Below, one piece after another: positions 27,150-38,064 of a stretch of DNA of 64,000 nt. Each line of letters starts with the position of its first letter. The stretch's first letter is position 1. The notes under the pieces are model-generated. The model saw only the letters and a program-made list of their open reading frames with translations, was not told the origin of the DNA and did no database searches. Both the position numbers and the translations under genes were made by a program. Source of the stretch: Salinispora oceanensis. GTDB lineage: Bacteria; Actinomycetota; Actinomycetes; Mycobacteriales; Micromonosporaceae. The stretch is taken from positions 1,481,875 to 1,545,874 of the forward strand of contig NZ_KB911579.1 in the NCBI RefSeq assembly GCF_000383575.1, read 5' to 3'.

Positions 27150-30100
27150 TGGCCGGGGATCAGCAGATCAGCCACCGACAGCGGTTGTTGGACCTGCTCA
27201 AGCAGCGGGATGGCCTCACGCCTGCGGCGCTGCACGCCATCGAGCGGGCCGATCGGACTTCTCCGCTGCCCCTCTCGTACGCCCAGCAGCGACTCTGGGT
27301 CCTCGACCGCCTGCTGTCCCGGCGCTCCGTCTACACCGCGCCCATGGCCTACCGGCTACTCGGCCGGCTCGACGTGTCGGCGCTGCGTGCGGCCTTCACC
27401 GGGGTCGTCGCGCGCCACGAGGTCCTGCGGACGACTTTTGCCGTCCGCGACGGCGTGCCGGTGCAGGTCATCGAACCTGCCGCCGAGGTTGCCGTCGACC
27501 TGGTCCGCCTGACATCACTGCCACCGGACGAGGTCGAGGCGGAGGCGCTCAGGCTGGCCCGGGACGAAGCGGCGGTGCCGTTCGACCTCGAGAAGGGTCC
27601 GCTGCTCCGCGTCAAGCTGCTCGAGCTCGGCGTGGACGACCATGTCCTGTTGCTCACCATGCACCACGTCGTCACCGACACCTGGTCGATGGGGGTGATG
27701 TTCCGGGAGCTGCGCGTGGTGTACGAGGCGGCCGGCCGAGGGCTGCCGTCGGGGTTGCCTGAGCTGCCGATCCAGTACGCTGACTTCGCCGCGTGGCAGC
27801 GTTCCGCCGCCAGCCGAGAACGGCTGCGCGGTGACCTTGAGTACTGGACGGCGGCGTTGCGTGGCGCGCCGCAGATCGTGACCGTCCCTCCGGACCGACC
27901 GCGGCCGGTGGTTCCCCAGTTCAACGGCGGTGAACACCTCTTCACGGTCGGGGCGGGGACTGCCGAGTCGCTGCGGTCGATCGCGGTGGCCGAGAACGCG
28001 ACGCTGTTCATGGTCCTGCTCGCCGCGCTCATGGTGCAGTTGGCCCGGTACACCGGGGAGGACGACGTCGTGGTCGGCTCCCCGGTCGCCGCCCGGGGGC
28101 GGGTGGAGCTGGAACCGCTGATCGGCTTCTTCGTGAACAGCGTCGTGCTGCGTACCGACCTCAGTGGCAATCCGACCTTCGTGGAGCTGGTGCGTCGGGT
28201 ACGACGCACCGCCCTGGACGCATATGATCACCAGGAGCTGCCGTTCGACTGGCTGGTGGAGGAGCTGCAACCGGTGCGGCAGCTCAGCGTCCATCCGCTG
28301 CACCAGATCAGCTTCCAGGTGGTGCGGCCCCGGGACGACGAGCCGTCCGGCCCTGCCGTGGCGGTCGAGGGCTCGGTGGCCGAGGAACCACTGAGTCTCC
28401 CCGGGCTGTCCGTCCAACCCTTCCCGACCGGGACCGCGACGAGCAAGTTCGACCTCGCCATCGCCCTCGCGGAGAGCCGGACCGGCCTCGCCGCCCGGAT
28501 CGAATACTCCAGCGATCTCTACGAGGCCGAAACGATCGCGCGGTTCAGCGCGAACTTCCAGACCCTGCTGGACGCCGCCGCCACGGATCCCACCACGCCG
28601 ATCGCCTCGTTGCCGCTGCTCGGCCCCGATGAGCGGTTCCGGATTCTGGAGGAGTGGAACGACACCACGCGCGACGACGTCCCACGAGCCTGTCTGCACG
28701 AGCTGATCTCGGCCCAGGCGACCCGGGACCCAGGCGCCGTCGCGATCCGGGCCGAGGGGCGGTCGGTCACGTACGGCGAGCTGGAGGAGTCCAGCAACGC
28801 CCTGGCCCACCACCTACGCGACCTCGGTGTCGGTCCCGAGGTGATCGCGGCGACCTGCGTCGAACGGTCGATCGAGGCCATCGTCGGCCAGCTCGCCGTG
28901 CTGAAGGCGGGCGGCGCGCTGGTGTGCCTGGACCCGGACCAACCCGGCGAGCGGCTGAGCTATCTGGTTGGCGACACCGCCGCCGTGGCCGTGATCACCC
29001 AGACCCACCTGGTGTCCCGACTACCCACCGGCCTCGCGGCGGCGATCGTCGTCCTCGATCCGGAACTCTCCGTGGTCAGGGACCGCCCGACGACCGCCCC
29101 GGAGACCGGTGTGGTCCCGGAGAACCTGGCCTACGCCATCTACACCTCAGGCTCGACGGGCCGGCCGAAATGCATCCTCACCCCGCACCTCGGCTTCGTG
29201 AACTTCATGGAGTGCGACCGCGAGGCGTTCCGGCTCGGTCCGGGCGACCGCGTGTTGCACAAGGCTCCGTACAGCTTCGACGTGTCGCTCTGGGAGACCT
29301 TCTGGTCTCTCAGCGCGGGTGCCACCGTCGTCATCGCTCGTCCCGGCGGACAGCGGGATCCGAAGTACCTGGCGCGACTCGTCCAGGACGAGCGGGTGAC
29401 CACGATCCACTTCGTGCCGGTCATGCTCCGCGCCTTCCTGAACGAGCCGGAGACCGCCGCGTGTACGACGCTGCGGATGGTGCACTGTGGCGGTGAGGCG
29501 GTCACCACCGACCTGGTGGACCGCTGCTACCGGGTGCTGCCGATGGCGGTGCTGCAGAACCAGTACGGCCCGGCCGAGGTGTCGGGGCAGACCACCTACG
29601 GACCCCTGTCGCCCGGCAGTCCCCGGATCGCTCTCGGCCGGGCCACCTGGAACACCCGGCTGTACATTCTCGATGCCAACGGCATACCGGTGCCCCAGGG
29701 AGTGACCGGGGAGCTGTACATCGCTGGCACCCAGGTCTCCCGTGGCTACCACAACCAGCAGGCGCTGACCGCTGAGCGGTACGTACCCGACCCGTTCGGT
29801 GCCCCCGGCACGCGGATGTACCGATCGGGCGACCTCGTCCGCTGGCACTGCGACGGCACCCTGGAGTACGTCGGGCGCACGGACCACCAGGTGAAGATCC
29901 GGGGCTTCCGGATCGAACCGGGCGAGATCGAGAGCCACCTGCTGGCCCACCCGGCCGTCCAGGACGTCGCGGTGGTGGCCCGAGTGGGGCCGACGGGCGA
30001 CAAACGGCTCGTCGGCTACGTCGTCCCCGGCGTCGAGGTGCCGGACGAGGACCGGCCGGGCCTGGTCGGCGCGCTGCGAAGCCACGTGACCGAGCGCCTT

Positions 30101-33100
30101 CCCGAGTGCATGGTGCCCAGCGCGATGGTCGTGGTCGACGCGCTCCCCCTCAACGCCAACGGGAAGGTCGACCAGAACGCGCTGCCGATGCCCTCGGCCC
30201 TGCTGGCGGAGCGGACACCCGTGCCCCCGGGCACGCGGGAGGAGCAGATCCTGAGCGACGTCTGGTGCGGTGTGCTCGGTCTCGACGAGGTCGGTGTCCA
30301 CGACAACTTCTTCGCGCTCGGCGGTGACTCGATCCGAGCGATCGACATCGCCACCCGAGCGGAGGCCGCCGGGCTGCGCTTCTCACCGAACCAGGTGTTC
30401 CAGCACCAGACCCTGGCTGAGCTGGCCGCCGCGGCCACGCCGCTTGACGCGGTGACGACCGCCGCCGCCCCAGCGGCCGAGCAGGAGACGATCACCGGAC
30501 CTGTCCACCTCACGCCGATCCAGCGCTCGTTTCTCGACGTCGGGGTCCCAGAACGCGACCATCTGACGCAGTACGTCGTCCTCGCGGTCGCGGCCGAGCT
30601 GGACGCGGCCACCATCGACCGCGCGATCGACCGGCTGATCGAGCACCACGACATGCTACGGGCCTCCTTCACCTCCGTTGCGGGTCGGTGGAACCAGGAT
30701 GTCCAGCCGTACCGACCGGCCGCACGGCTTGAACGCCTGTCGCCGGTTGTGGCCAGCGGTGTACCGGCCCACGACGCTGACCGTGGGCTGATCGACGCCG
30801 CGGTCGAGCAGGCGCACCGACCGTTCGATCTCGCGGCCAGTGAGGTCGTCCGGGCCGTGCTGGCCGACCGTCCGACCGGCGGTGCGTTCCTGGTCATGGC
30901 GATCCACCACCTGTGCGTGGACCTCGTCTCCTGGCGGGTGCTCCTTGACGACCTCGACCGTACGTGCCGGCGACTCGCGGCGGATGCCGAGACGTCGTTG
31001 CCGCCGAAGACGACCTCCTACCGGGCTTGGGCCCGGCGACTGCACGAGTACGCGGCCTCGCCGGAACCCACCGCGGAGATCGAGCTGTGGCGGCGGATCG
31101 TGCCCCCGGAAGTCGCCCCGCTTCCCCGAGACCACGACGCCCGTGGAACACGGGAGGCAATGCGGTCCGTCACGGCGCAACTGTCGACGGGAGACACCCG
31201 GTCGCTGCTCACCGTGTTCCCGGTGGTGTTCCGGGCCGAGGTCAAGGACGCGGTCCTCACCGCCCTCATGGTCGGCCTCCGGCGCTGGACCGGTACCAAC
31301 CGGCTGCTGGTCGACGTGGAGGGCCACGGCCGCGAACCGATCTTTCCGGAATTCGACCTGAGTCGGACGGTCGGCTGGTTCACCGCCGTGTTCCCGGTCT
31401 GCGTGGAGCTGCCAAATCCGGACGACGTCCAGCGATGCCTCCGAGCGGTGAAGGAAACGACCCGGGCGATCCCACGGCGCGGAGTCGGCTACGGCCTACT
31501 GCGCCACCTGCGCGAGGACGACCGGCCGCTGGACGGCCTGCCCAAGGCGGAGGTCTTGCTCAACTACCTCGGACGGGTGGACCCGACGCCGGAGCGAGAC
31601 GCACTGTTCACCCCGGTGGGCGACCCGCTGCGGGCGGCCAGCGCCGGCAGCCGGCCGCGCGACCACCTCATCGAGGTGGTCGCGCAGGTCCGGGCGGACC
31701 GGATGGAGCTGACCCTCTCTTACGACGCCCAGTCTCTCGACGCGCCTACCGTCGAGGCGCTGGCTGACGCTGTGGTCGAGGCGCTGGAGGAGATTGCCCG
31801 GGCGGCGCAGCAGCCGGACGCCGGTTTCCGGATCGCAGCGGACTATCCCCTCTCCGGGCTCTCCACCGCGGAACTCGCACGCCACTTCGGCACGGGCCGC
31901 TCGATCGAAGACATCTATCCGTTGTCGCCGATCCAGGAGGGCATCCTCTTCCACACCGTGCAGACCGCGGACATCGGCTTGTACACCACCCGTCTGAGCT
32001 GGGAGACCGGGGACATCGCCCCGGAGGTGTTCAGGGCCGCGTGGCAGGAGGCCGGACGCCGCAATCCGATCCTGCGTACCCGGTTCGTGTGGAAGCTGAT
32101 GAGTGGCCCGGTACAGGTCGTGGAGGAACAGTCGCGGCTGACCGTCACCGACCTGGACTGGTCCGACCTGTCGCCGCAGGAGCGCGAGACCGCGCTCGAC
32201 GAACTGCTGCGCGACCGCCGCGAGCGCGGGATCGCCATCGACGACGCACCCCTGGTTCGGGTGACCTTGATCCGCCTCGACCCGGCGAACTGCCGTGTCC
32301 TCCTGGAGTCGCACCACATCCTGATCGACGGCTGGAGCATGGCCATGCTGCTCGGGGACGTCCTCGCGCTCTGCCGGGCGATCAGCGAGGACGAGCCGGC
32401 GCTGTCGCCTCCGCGGCGTCCCTTCCGGGACTACATCGCCTGGCTGCGGGAACGACCCGTGGCACCGGACCGGGAGTTCTGGACCGCGTACCTCGCCGGG
32501 TTCAGCGAACCGACCGCGCTGCCCCTGGAGAGGTCGACCGGACACCCGCAACTACACGTCCTGCACGAGGTGGACCTGCCGGTCGACTTCACCGACCGTC
32601 TCGGGCGCTTCGTCCGGGACGCCGGGATCACCCGGAGCACGGTGTTCCAGGCGTTGTGGGGGCTCGTACTGAGCTGCTACGCGGGCACCGCTGACGTCGT
32701 CTTCGGTGCGACGACGTCCGGGCGGGCCGGCCTTCCCGGGATCGAAAGGATGATCGGCATCTTCATCAACACCCTTCCGCTGCGCGTCCGGGTCGACCCC
32801 GGACGCACGCTCGTCGCCTGGCTGCGCGAGTTGCAGGAGGACTGGGGTCGCGTGCCGTCGGAACACACCTCACTGGTGGACGTTGCGGGCTGGAGCGAGG
32901 TGGATCGCCGAAAGCCGTTGTTCACGAGCATCGTCGTCTTCGGGAACTATCCAGTGGAGGAACCGGTGCGCTCCGCGCTCGGCGGACTGTCGCCCGACAA
33001 GCTGCGGGTCGACGAATCCAACCACTTCGCACTCAGCCTCGTCGTCGACGACGGTCAGCCACTGGTGGTGCAGCTCATGTACGACACCAGCCGCTTCGAT

Positions 33101-33241
33101 CCGGAAGCGGTCAGCCAGATCGGGCAGAGCCTCGCAGCCGCGCTCACCGCGATCGTCGACCCGGCGACCGCATCGCCCGCCGACGTCATGGCCCACGTCG
33201 ACGCCGTCCGCGGATGGGGCCGGGGGAAGAAACTTGCTTGA
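27149..33241 (+). CDS. NRPS, domains C-A-T-E-C
   Basis: 2,030 residues from ATG 27149, coupled to the leader ORF. C1: [14 protein letters not shown] (about 41), active motif HHVVTDTWS (171; the usual Gly after Asp is Thr). [11 protein letters not shown] (540), [11 protein letters not shown] (661), NQYGPAE (803), YRSGDL (890), GKVDQ (1001). [12 protein letters not shown] (1051), the GGDS form usual before epimerases. E: LTPIQRSF (1121), [10 protein letters not shown] (1252), NYLGRV (1471). C2: [14 protein letters not shown] (1589), [10 protein letters not shown] (1722). Hand alignment to GrsA gives pocket residues D-V-W-H-H-G-Q-G-Q: the start is Ser-like, the rest unusual, so the substrate is unassigned. 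The E domain means a D-residue is delivered. C2 has no A partner on this protein and must act with another NRPS or in release. No thioesterase domain. Confidence 0.9.
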   Translation: MAGDQQISHRQRLLDLLKQRDGLTPAALHAIERADRTSPLPLSYAQQRLWVLDRLLSRRSVYTAPMAYRLLGRLDVSALRAAFTGVVARHEVLRTTFAVRDGVPVQVIEPAAEVAVDLVRLTSLPPDEVEAEALRLARDEAAVPFDLEKGPLLRVKLLELGVDDHVLLLTMHHVVTDTWSMGVMFRELRVVYEAAGRGLPSGLPELPIQYADFAAWQRSAASRERLRGDLEYWTAALRGAPQIVTVPPDRPRPVVPQFNGGEHLFTVGAGTAESLRSIAVAENATLFMVLLAALMVQLARYTGEDDVVVGSPVAARGRVELEPLIGFFVNSVVLRTDLSGNPTFVELVRRVRRTALDAYDHQELPFDWLVEELQPVRQLSVHPLHQISFQVVRPRDDEPSGPAVAVEGSVAEEPLSLPGLSVQPFPTGTATSKFDLAIALAESRTGLAARIEYSSDLYEAETIARFSANFQTLLDAAATDPTTPIASLPLLGPDERFRILEEWNDTTRDDVPRACLHELISAQATRDPGAVAIRAEGRSVTYGELEESSNALAHHLRDLGVGPEVIAATCVERSIEAIVGQLAVLKAGGALVCLDPDQPGERLSYLVGDTAAVAVITQTHLVSRLPTGLAAAIVVLDPELSVVRDRPTTAPETGVVPENLAYAIYTSGSTGRPKCILTPHLGFVNFMECDREAFRLGPGDRVLHKAPYSFDVSLWETFWSLSAGATVVIARPGGQRDPKYLARLVQDERVTTIHFVPVMLRAFLNEPETAACTTLRMVHCGGEAVTTDLVDRCYRVLPMAVLQNQYGPAEVSGQTTYGPLSPGSPRIALGRATWNTRLYILDANGIPVPQGVTGELYIAGTQVSRGYHNQQALTAERYVPDPFGAPGTRMYRSGDLVRWHCDGTLEYVGRTDHQVKIRGFRIEPGEIESHLLAHPAVQDVAVVARVGPTGDKRLVGYVVPGVEVPDEDRPGLVGALRSHVTERLPECMVPSAMVVVDALPLNANGKVDQNALPMPSALLAERTPVPPGTREEQILSDVWCGVLGLDEVGVHDNFFALGGDSIRAIDIATRAEAAGLRFSPNQVFQHQTLAELAAAATPLDAVTTAAAPAAEQETITGPVHLTPIQRSFLDVGVPERDHLTQYVVLAVAAELDAATIDRAIDRLIEHHDMLRASFTSVAGRWNQDVQPYRPAARLERLSPVVASGVPAHDADRGLIDAAVEQAHRPFDLAASEVVRAVLADRPTGGAFLVMAIHHLCVDLVSWRVLLDDLDRTCRRLAADAETSLPPKTTSYRAWARRLHEYAASPEPTAEIELWRRIVPPEVAPLPRDHDARGTREAMRSVTAQLSTGDTRSLLTVFPVVFRAEVKDAVLTALMVGLRRWTGTNRLLVDVEGHGREPIFPEFDLSRTVGWFTAVFPVCVELPNPDDVQRCLRAVKETTRAIPRRGVGYGLLRHLREDDRPLDGLPKAEVLLNYLGRVDPTPERDALFTPVGDPLRAASAGSRPRDHLIEVVAQVRADRMELTLSYDAQSLDAPTVEALADAVVEALEEIARAAQQPDAGFRIAADYPLSGLSTAELARHFGTGRSIEDIYPLSPIQEGILFHTVQTADIGLYTTRLSWETGDIAPEVFRAAWQEAGRRNPILRTRFVWKLMSGPVQVVEEQSRLTVTDLDWSDLSPQERETALDELLRDRRERGIAIDDAPLVRVTLIRLDPANCRVLLESHHILIDGWSMAMLLGDVLALCRAISEDEPALSPPRRPFRDYIAWLRERPVAPDREFWTAYLAGFSEPTALPLERSTGHPQLHVLHEVDLPVDFTDRLGRFVRDAGITRSTVFQALWGLVLSCYAGTADVVFGATTSGRAGLPGIERMIGIFINTLPLRVRVDPGRTLVAWLRELQEDWGRVPSEHTSLVDVAGWSEVDRRKPLFTSIVVFGNYPVEEPVRSALGGLSPDKLRVDESNHFALSLVVDDGQPLVVQLMYDTSRFDPEAVSQIGQSLAAALTAIVDPATASPADVMAHVDAVRGWGRGKKLA

Positions 33242-34748
33242 CGATATCGCCGAAGCGATCAACGAGGTGCTGCCGCACGTGATGGCGGCGACCGGTACGC
33301 CGGGTGTGGCCGTGGCCCTCGCGACCAGCACGGAGTTGCGTACGGTGGCGGGCGGTTACGCGGACCTGGCCCGACGGGTGCCGATGACGTGTGCGACCGT
33401 GGCACCCGCCGGGTCGTTGAGCAAGCCGGTGCTGGGGCTGGGGCTGATGCAGGTCGCCGAGTCCGGTGACATCGACCTCGACGCGCCGATCGACGAGTTC
33501 CTCCCGCCGGGTACCAGGACGGGGATTCCGATGGGCGGCGGGCCGGTCAGCTCGGTGATGCTCGCCTCGCACCAGGGTGGATACCGGATCGACACGATCG
33601 ACGCGCTCCTCACCCCACCGGGTCCGATCAACGACTACGTTCGGGAGCGGCACGCGGTCGGCCGGACCCGGGAGTACGGGGGTGTGGCGTCGCTCTTCGT
33701 CGAGCCCGGCGTGTACTCGTATTCGAGTTTCGGCATGTCGCTGATGGGCTGTGCGATGGAACGGGTCACCGGACAGCAGTACGCGTCATACGTCGACCAG
33801 ATGATCTTCAAGTCGGCGGAGATGTACGACTCGGCGTTTCCCACGGGATCGTCGGAACCGTCACGGTGGGGCGATTTGAGCGCCGGCGGAAGTTTCGGCA
33901 CCGGGTACATGTCGTTCGGCGGCTGGTGTGTGCCGACACCCACGTTTCACTCGGGCACCTATCCTGCCGCCGGACTGCTCACCTCGCCCGCGGACTACGC
34001 GCGGCTCCTGCAGAGGCTGCTGCGCACGGCACACGGCCAGGATGGAATCGTCACCCCGGCGGGACTCGCCAGGATGCTCACGCCACGGATCGCCCGGTCC
34101 AGTCCGGTCACCTCCGGGGAGACGGCCGCGGGGATCGCGTTCGAGCTCGGCGATCGGCGTCTGGGCGAGGACTGGTGGTGGGGGCACTCCGCCGCGTACC
34201 CATGGGGTTACTGGTGGGACGCGCGGGTCTATCCGCACCGCGATCTGGTGGTCGTGGCGCTGGGTAACAAATGGGACATGATGCGGTACGCGAATCCGAT
34301 CGGCTGGAGTGCTCCGGGAATCGTGAGTCGACTGGTCGGCCGGTGGGTGGCAGCGGAAATGCCGTCGGTAGGCAAATTCGTCAGTGGTCACCGGAAATGG
34401 CCCGATCCCAGCACATTGGCATCGGGCTGGATGGGGGCGATTGCCGGGGAGCGCATTTACGGGACCCTGGGAGTCAGCGAGAGGTTGGCCGTTGAAACGG
34501 TCCGGGAAATGATTCAAGGAGCACGCCCGGTGGGTGAGACCGACCCGTCGGGTTGGGATGGCGCGGCGTTCGAACGGTGTTTCGATGCGATGGCCGGGGT
34601 GGCTCCGGATCCGGATGCAATCGCGCGGTTCGTTGACGGGGAGGGGCTCGCCGCAGGGCTTTGGGCACTGGAATGCGGTGCCAGCTCGGCGGACTTCCCG
34701 ATGCCCATCGACGGCTTTGCCCGACCGCAACAGCGGAGGCGGCGCTAA
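33234..34748 (+). CDS. PBP/beta-lactamase-type serine hydrolase, possible free-standing thioesterase
   Basis: 504 residues. TTG 33234 follows GGGGGAAGA and overlaps the NRPS end by 8 bases, so it is the likely start. The fold is the serine beta-lactamase / penicillin-binding-protein type: nucleophile motif SxxK at [10 protein letters not shown] (S61, K64), second motif [12 protein letters not shown] where the usual Tyr-x-Asn is Tyr-Ser-Ser (about 163-165), and [12 protein letters not shown] near the third motif. No signal peptide is seen, so it is cytoplasmic. PBP-type thioesterases such as SurE cyclise or hydrolyse NRPS peptides that end in a D-residue. This gene directly follows an epimerising NRPS in a cluster with no other thioesterase, which fits that role. 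A cytoplasmic peptidase or esterase is the alternative. Confidence 0.72.
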   Translation: MLDDIAEAINEVLPHVMAATGTPGVAVALATSTELRTVAGGYADLARRVPMTCATVAPAGSLSKPVLGLGLMQVAESGDIDLDAPIDEFLPPGTRTGIPMGGGPVSSVMLASHQGGYRIDTIDALLTPPGPINDYVRERHAVGRTREYGGVASLFVEPGVYSYSSFGMSLMGCAMERVTGQQYASYVDQMIFKSAEMYDSAFPTGSSEPSRWGDLSAGGSFGTGYMSFGGWCVPTPTFHSGTYPAAGLLTSPADYARLLQRLLRTAHGQDGIVTPAGLARMLTPRIARSSPVTSGETAAGIAFELGDRRLGEDWWWGHSAAYPWGYWWDARVYPHRDLVVVALGNKWDMMRYANPIGWSAPGIVSRLVGRWVAAEMPSVGKFVSGHRKWPDPSTLASGWMGAIAGERIYGTLGVSERLAVETVREMIQGARPVGETDPSGWDGAAFERCFDAMAGVAPDPDAIARFVDGEGLAAGLWALECGASSADFPMPIDGFARPQQRRRR

Positions 34749-34829
34749 CTAACTGGTACTCCAACGGTAGCGGTGTGATCGGGGGTGTTGCCAGCTCTAT
34801 CGGCAAGAGATCCCTGCCGAGTTGCCGCC

Positions 34830-35160
34830 GGTGGGGCGGCTGTCGACGTCGACGCCAGGTGCACGGCCGACTGGGCGGTCGCACCTCGATCTAGTGTGGT
34901 CGCTCGGCGGCCGGGCAGGCTTCCTCGCCTACGCCGCCCCGCATGGTCGCACCCGGGCCGACCGGGAGTCGTGCCTGCCGCGCGGCTGGTGCGACGACAC
35001 GGCCCGCCGTGCCGGGGCCGCGATCGGCCGCGAAGGTCCCCGCGACCCGCGACCCGCCGACGGGGCCTGCGGCCAGGACTCGAAGTTCCGCACACGATTG
35101 GAGCAGCACAGGATCGACTACGTCCTGGCCGGGCCCGCAACCAGCGCGTCTTCACGGTGA
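34830..35160 (+). mobile_element. Decayed IS701-like transposase fragment
   Basis: Across two frames the sequence reads LDLVWSLGGRAGFLAYAAP, ESCLPRGWCDDTARRAGA and ACGQDSKFRTRLEQHRIDYV, then in another frame RARNQRVFTV. This resembles the DDE part of IS701-type transposases. Stops and frameshifts make it inactive. It lies between the serine hydrolase and the regulator gene. Confidence 0.55.
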
Positions 35161-35344
35161 CGGGTAGCTCCCAGCCGGCAGAACAGCCGGCGAACACACC
35201 GGATCCACCAGCTGCGGCTGGAGTGCCAAGGGATGTCTCGTAACTGGCTGGAGGCGTTGCCCAGGTCTGGACCGGTGATCGGCCAGCGATGATGAAGTCG
35301 TGGAGCTTGGTGACAACGAAAGCGGCGTCGATCAATAATGTGTG

Positions 35345-35524
35345 GGCAGTCGCGCCGACGCGGATCCGTCCGCGCTGACCGTGGGCATCGAGACCGGCCG
35401 CGGCCCGTGGGTGCGGGCGTTGATCGGTGGCGGCTGCCGCAAGGTAGCGATCGACCCGATGCAGGTTGCTCGCTACCGGAGAGCGGTGCCCCACGTCGGG
35501 CGCAAAGTCCGACGCCGGCGATGA
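35345..35524 (+). mobile_element. IS110-family transposase N-terminal remnant
   Basis: About 59 residues: DADPSALTVGIETGRGPWVR, ALIGGGCRKVAIDPMQVARY, RRAVPHVG. This is the DEDD-type N-terminal domain of IS110 transposases, which normally continues with SGAKSD. A stop follows at once. The sequence between 35161 and 35344 holds nothing I recognise. Confidence 0.6.
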
Positions 35525-35644
35525 TCGAGTACTGGCGGAACATCGCCGCAATTTGCATAGATCATTCTTATGTGTAAGATGGCGTTAAGGCTGGACGACC
35601 TACACAGCATAGTCTTCGGTCAGTCTCAACGGGGGAGTCGGAGC

Positions 35645-36784
35645 ATGCCCTGGAAGAATCGTGCCCATGAGCGGCGAGAGCTGACAAGTGCAGAATCGGT
35701 GGGGTTGCAGGTACGGACGCTTCGCCGACGCGCGGGTCTGACCCAACAGGAACTCGCCGACACTGCGCGCGTGAGTCTCGGCGGATTGCGTGACATGGAA
35801 CAGGACAGGGTCAAGCATCCGCGAACGGCCACGCTGCGTCGCCTCGCGGGGGCCCTGGGACTGTCCGCAGGCCAGACCCGGGATCTGATCCGGCTGGGCC
35901 AGGAAGGCCCCCTGCTGGCACGCGACCTGCAGATCGGGGTGCTTGGTGTGCTCGCCGTGCAGGTGGACGGCGTTTCAGTGGATCTCACCTCGGAACCGCA
36001 ACGGATCGTGCTCGGCAGCTTGGCCATGTCGCTGCGGGTACCGGTCGGCATCGACTGGTTGGTGGACCTCATCTGGGGACATCGGCCACCGCCCAAGGCG
36101 GCGAACCTGGTGAGAACGCACGTGTCGCGGTTGCGACGTAGGCTCCAGTCCACCCGGTCGCCGGCCCGAACGAGCGGCGTGCTGGTCGCCGCCAGCAGCG
36201 GCTACCTGCTCGCGGTGGAGGACGACCAGCTCGACCTGTTGGCCTTCCAGCGTCTGATCGACCGTGGCAGGCAGGCCCGCGACGCTGGACGGCTGGAGGC
36301 GGCGTTCAGCGTCCACCAGCAGGCGATCGATCTCTGGCGGGGCAGACCCCTGGAGGATCTTCCCGCCCTCCAGGGGGAGCCGGCTGTCGCCGCGTTGACC
36401 CGGCAACACCAGGCGGCCGTGCTCGAGTACGCCGACGCGGCGATCGCGCTGAACCGCCATGGTGAGGTCTTGTCGACGCTGTACCGCCTAACCGAGGAGA
36501 ATACGTTGCACGAGCCCGCGCACGCCCGGCTGATGGTGGCGCTCGCTGGCGTGGGCCAGCAGGTAGAGGCGCTGCAGGTGTTCACCCGGTTGCGCGACAC
36601 TCTGGCCCACGACCTCGGTCTGGAACCCACCGCCGAGTTGCGCGACGTCCACCAGGCGATCCTGCGGGGCGGCTTCGACGGGTTGCACCACCGGACCGGT
36701 GTGTTCGCCCCGGTGCCGCTGTCGCGCACGCCCTTGCCCGTCGAGGTGGGTATGCCGGCCCAGCGGTACGGCTTCGGCGGTTAG
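35645..36784 (+). CDS. SARP-type regulator with N-terminal XRE helix-turn-helix
   Basis: 379 residues from ATG 35645 (CGGAG 5 bases upstream); an ATG at 35570 is a longer alternative. Residues about 18-80 form an XRE-type HTH: VRTLRRRAGLTQQELADTAR, VSLGGLRDMEQDRV, ATLRRLAGALGLSAGQT. Then comes an OmpR-like winged DNA-binding domain (LGVLAVQVDGVSVDL, AANLVRTHVSRLRRRLQ) and a bacterial transcriptional activation domain (LDLLAFQRLIDRGRQARDAG, HEPAHARLMVALAGVGQQVE, LGLEPTAELRDVHQAIL). SARPs switch on secondary-metabolite clusters; the double DNA-binding layout is unusual but known. It sits between the two plus-strand biosynthetic blocks and is the best candidate for the pathway-specific activator. 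Confidence 0.82.
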   Translation: MPWKNRAHERRELTSAESVGLQVRTLRRRAGLTQQELADTARVSLGGLRDMEQDRVKHPRTATLRRLAGALGLSAGQTRDLIRLGQEGPLLARDLQIGVLGVLAVQVDGVSVDLTSEPQRIVLGSLAMSLRVPVGIDWLVDLIWGHRPPPKAANLVRTHVSRLRRRLQSTRSPARTSGVLVAASSGYLLAVEDDQLDLLAFQRLIDRGRQARDAGRLEAAFSVHQQAIDLWRGRPLEDLPALQGEPAVAALTRQHQAAVLEYADAAIALNRHGEVLSTLYRLTEENTLHEPAHARLMVALAGVGQQVEALQVFTRLRDTLAHDLGLEPTAELRDVHQAILRGGFDGLHHRTGVFAPVPLSRTPLPVEVGMPAQRYGFGG

Positions 36785-36956
36785 GACGACCTCCGGGGCG
36801 CCGGCACGGCGGCCGGGCGGTAGCGGGCCGGGGCGATCCCGAACAACGCCGCGATCGGCGGGGTCGATGCTGATGACGTACCGGGCGGTGCCGGGCCGCT
36901 ACGTGCCGGCTGTCGTAGCGGTCCGGACCGACCTGGGCGCTGGTGAGCGGACCCGG

Positions 36957-37769
36957 TCATGACCCGAAGGCGAGGCGCAGGCCCGCCGACCTGAGGGCCT
37001 CCCGCTCCTCGGTGAGGAACTCGAGGATGAGGCGGTTCACCACTTCCGGTTTCTCCATGGGCATCTCGTGCGACGTGCCGGGGACCACACCGAGCTGGCC
37101 GTCGGCGAGCGCGTCGCGCACTGCGGCCGCGTGCGCGACGGACACGCTGTCGTTGTCGCCGACGAGCACCAGGGTCGGTGCGGTCACCCGGCTGAGTTCG
37201 TCGAGTGAGACGCCCGTCGGGCCGCACCACAACCGCTTCAGCTTCTCGAGTACGACCGGAAAGTGCTCCACGCCGTTGGGTGAGGTCGCCGCGTACGCCC
37301 GCTCGAAGCTGGGGTTCAGCGTTCGTACGGTGAGACTGCTCAGGTAGGCGAGTGACTCCGGACGGGTGCCCTCCAGGGTCGCAGCCTGCCCCATGAAGAC
37401 CAGGCGGCGGACCCGCTCCGGTCGACGTAGGGCGACCAGCAGACCGACGAGCGCGCCGTCGCTCCATCCGACGAGGTCGGCCGAGGCGATACCGAGCGCG
37501 TCCATGAACACGACCGTGTCGTCTGCCATGGCCTCGTAGGTGATCGGCCCCTCCACGTCGGCGGTCCGTCCGTGCCCACGCCGTTCTGGGACGATGACGC
37601 CGTAGGCGCCGGCGAGCGCTGACGCCTGCGGCTCGCAGGACTCGGCGGTACACAGCCCGCCGTGCAGCAGGATCACCGGCTTTCCGGCACCACGCGTCTC
37701 GTAGTAGGTGCGCGTGGGTCCGGCGACGACGTATCCGCTGGTCGGGGAATGTCGCTCTGCCACTGCCAT
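36957..37769 (-). CDS. Alpha/beta-fold hydrolase
   Basis: 270 residues from ATG 37769 with GGAGGAG just upstream. Oxyanion region VILLHGGLC, nucleophile elbow VGWSDGALVGL, acid VLVGDNDSV and His in PGTSHEMPMEKPEVV complete a catalytic triad. No signal peptide. Function could be ester, lactone or peptide hydrolysis: removal of a protecting group, proofreading, or resistance by product cleavage. It is on the opposite strand to the biosynthetic genes and divergent from the amidinotransferase, sharing a 295-base control region. The 36785-36956 gap before it holds no gene. Confidence 0.78.
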   Translation of the reverse strand: MAVAERHSPTSGYVVAGPTRTYYETRGAGKPVILLHGGLCTAESCEPQASALAGAYGVIVPERRGHGRTADVEGPITYEAMADDTVVFMDALGIASADLVGWSDGALVGLLVALRRPERVRRLVFMGQAATLEGTRPESLAYLSSLTVRTLNPSFERAYAATSPNGVEHFPVVLEKLKRLWCGPTGVSLDELSRVTAPTLVLVGDNDSVSVAHAAAVRDALADGQLGVVPGTSHEMPMEKPEVVNRLILEFLTEEREALRSAGLRLAFGS

Positions 37770-38064
37770 TCGCTCCTCCACGTCACCACCGCCGCTGGCC
37801 GCACAGGGCACCGAGCGTAACCGCCAAGCTAGCCCCGGTCACCTGCGAACCTACGCAATCACGTGACGAGGACCGTAGTCCTCCCGCTGGAGGACCACAT
37901 TCTCGGCCGTGACCAGCGCCATTGCGCGAGCAAGGAAAGCGGCGCTATGCCCCTGCCATGACAAACCCGTCGGGCAGCATGGGGTTTCGCCGCGCACCGC
38001 ACCCCTGCGCACCTTCGTCGAACGACCACCTGTTCGGGTCGGGCGCGACAGACTAGGAGCATGT
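37770..38064. promoter_or_regulatory. Divergent control region, hydrolase / amidinotransferase operon
   Basis: 295 bases between two divergent starts. It should hold the promoters for the minus-strand hydrolase and for the long plus-strand operon that starts with the amidinotransferase. AGGAG at 38054-38058 serves the plus-strand GTG start. I see no clear SARP heptamer repeats. Confidence 0.4.

Noticed and set aside
34749..35569. Possible new gene between the serine hydrolase and the SARP gene
   Set aside because: The frames here are pieces of IS701-like and IS110-like transposases with stops and shifts.
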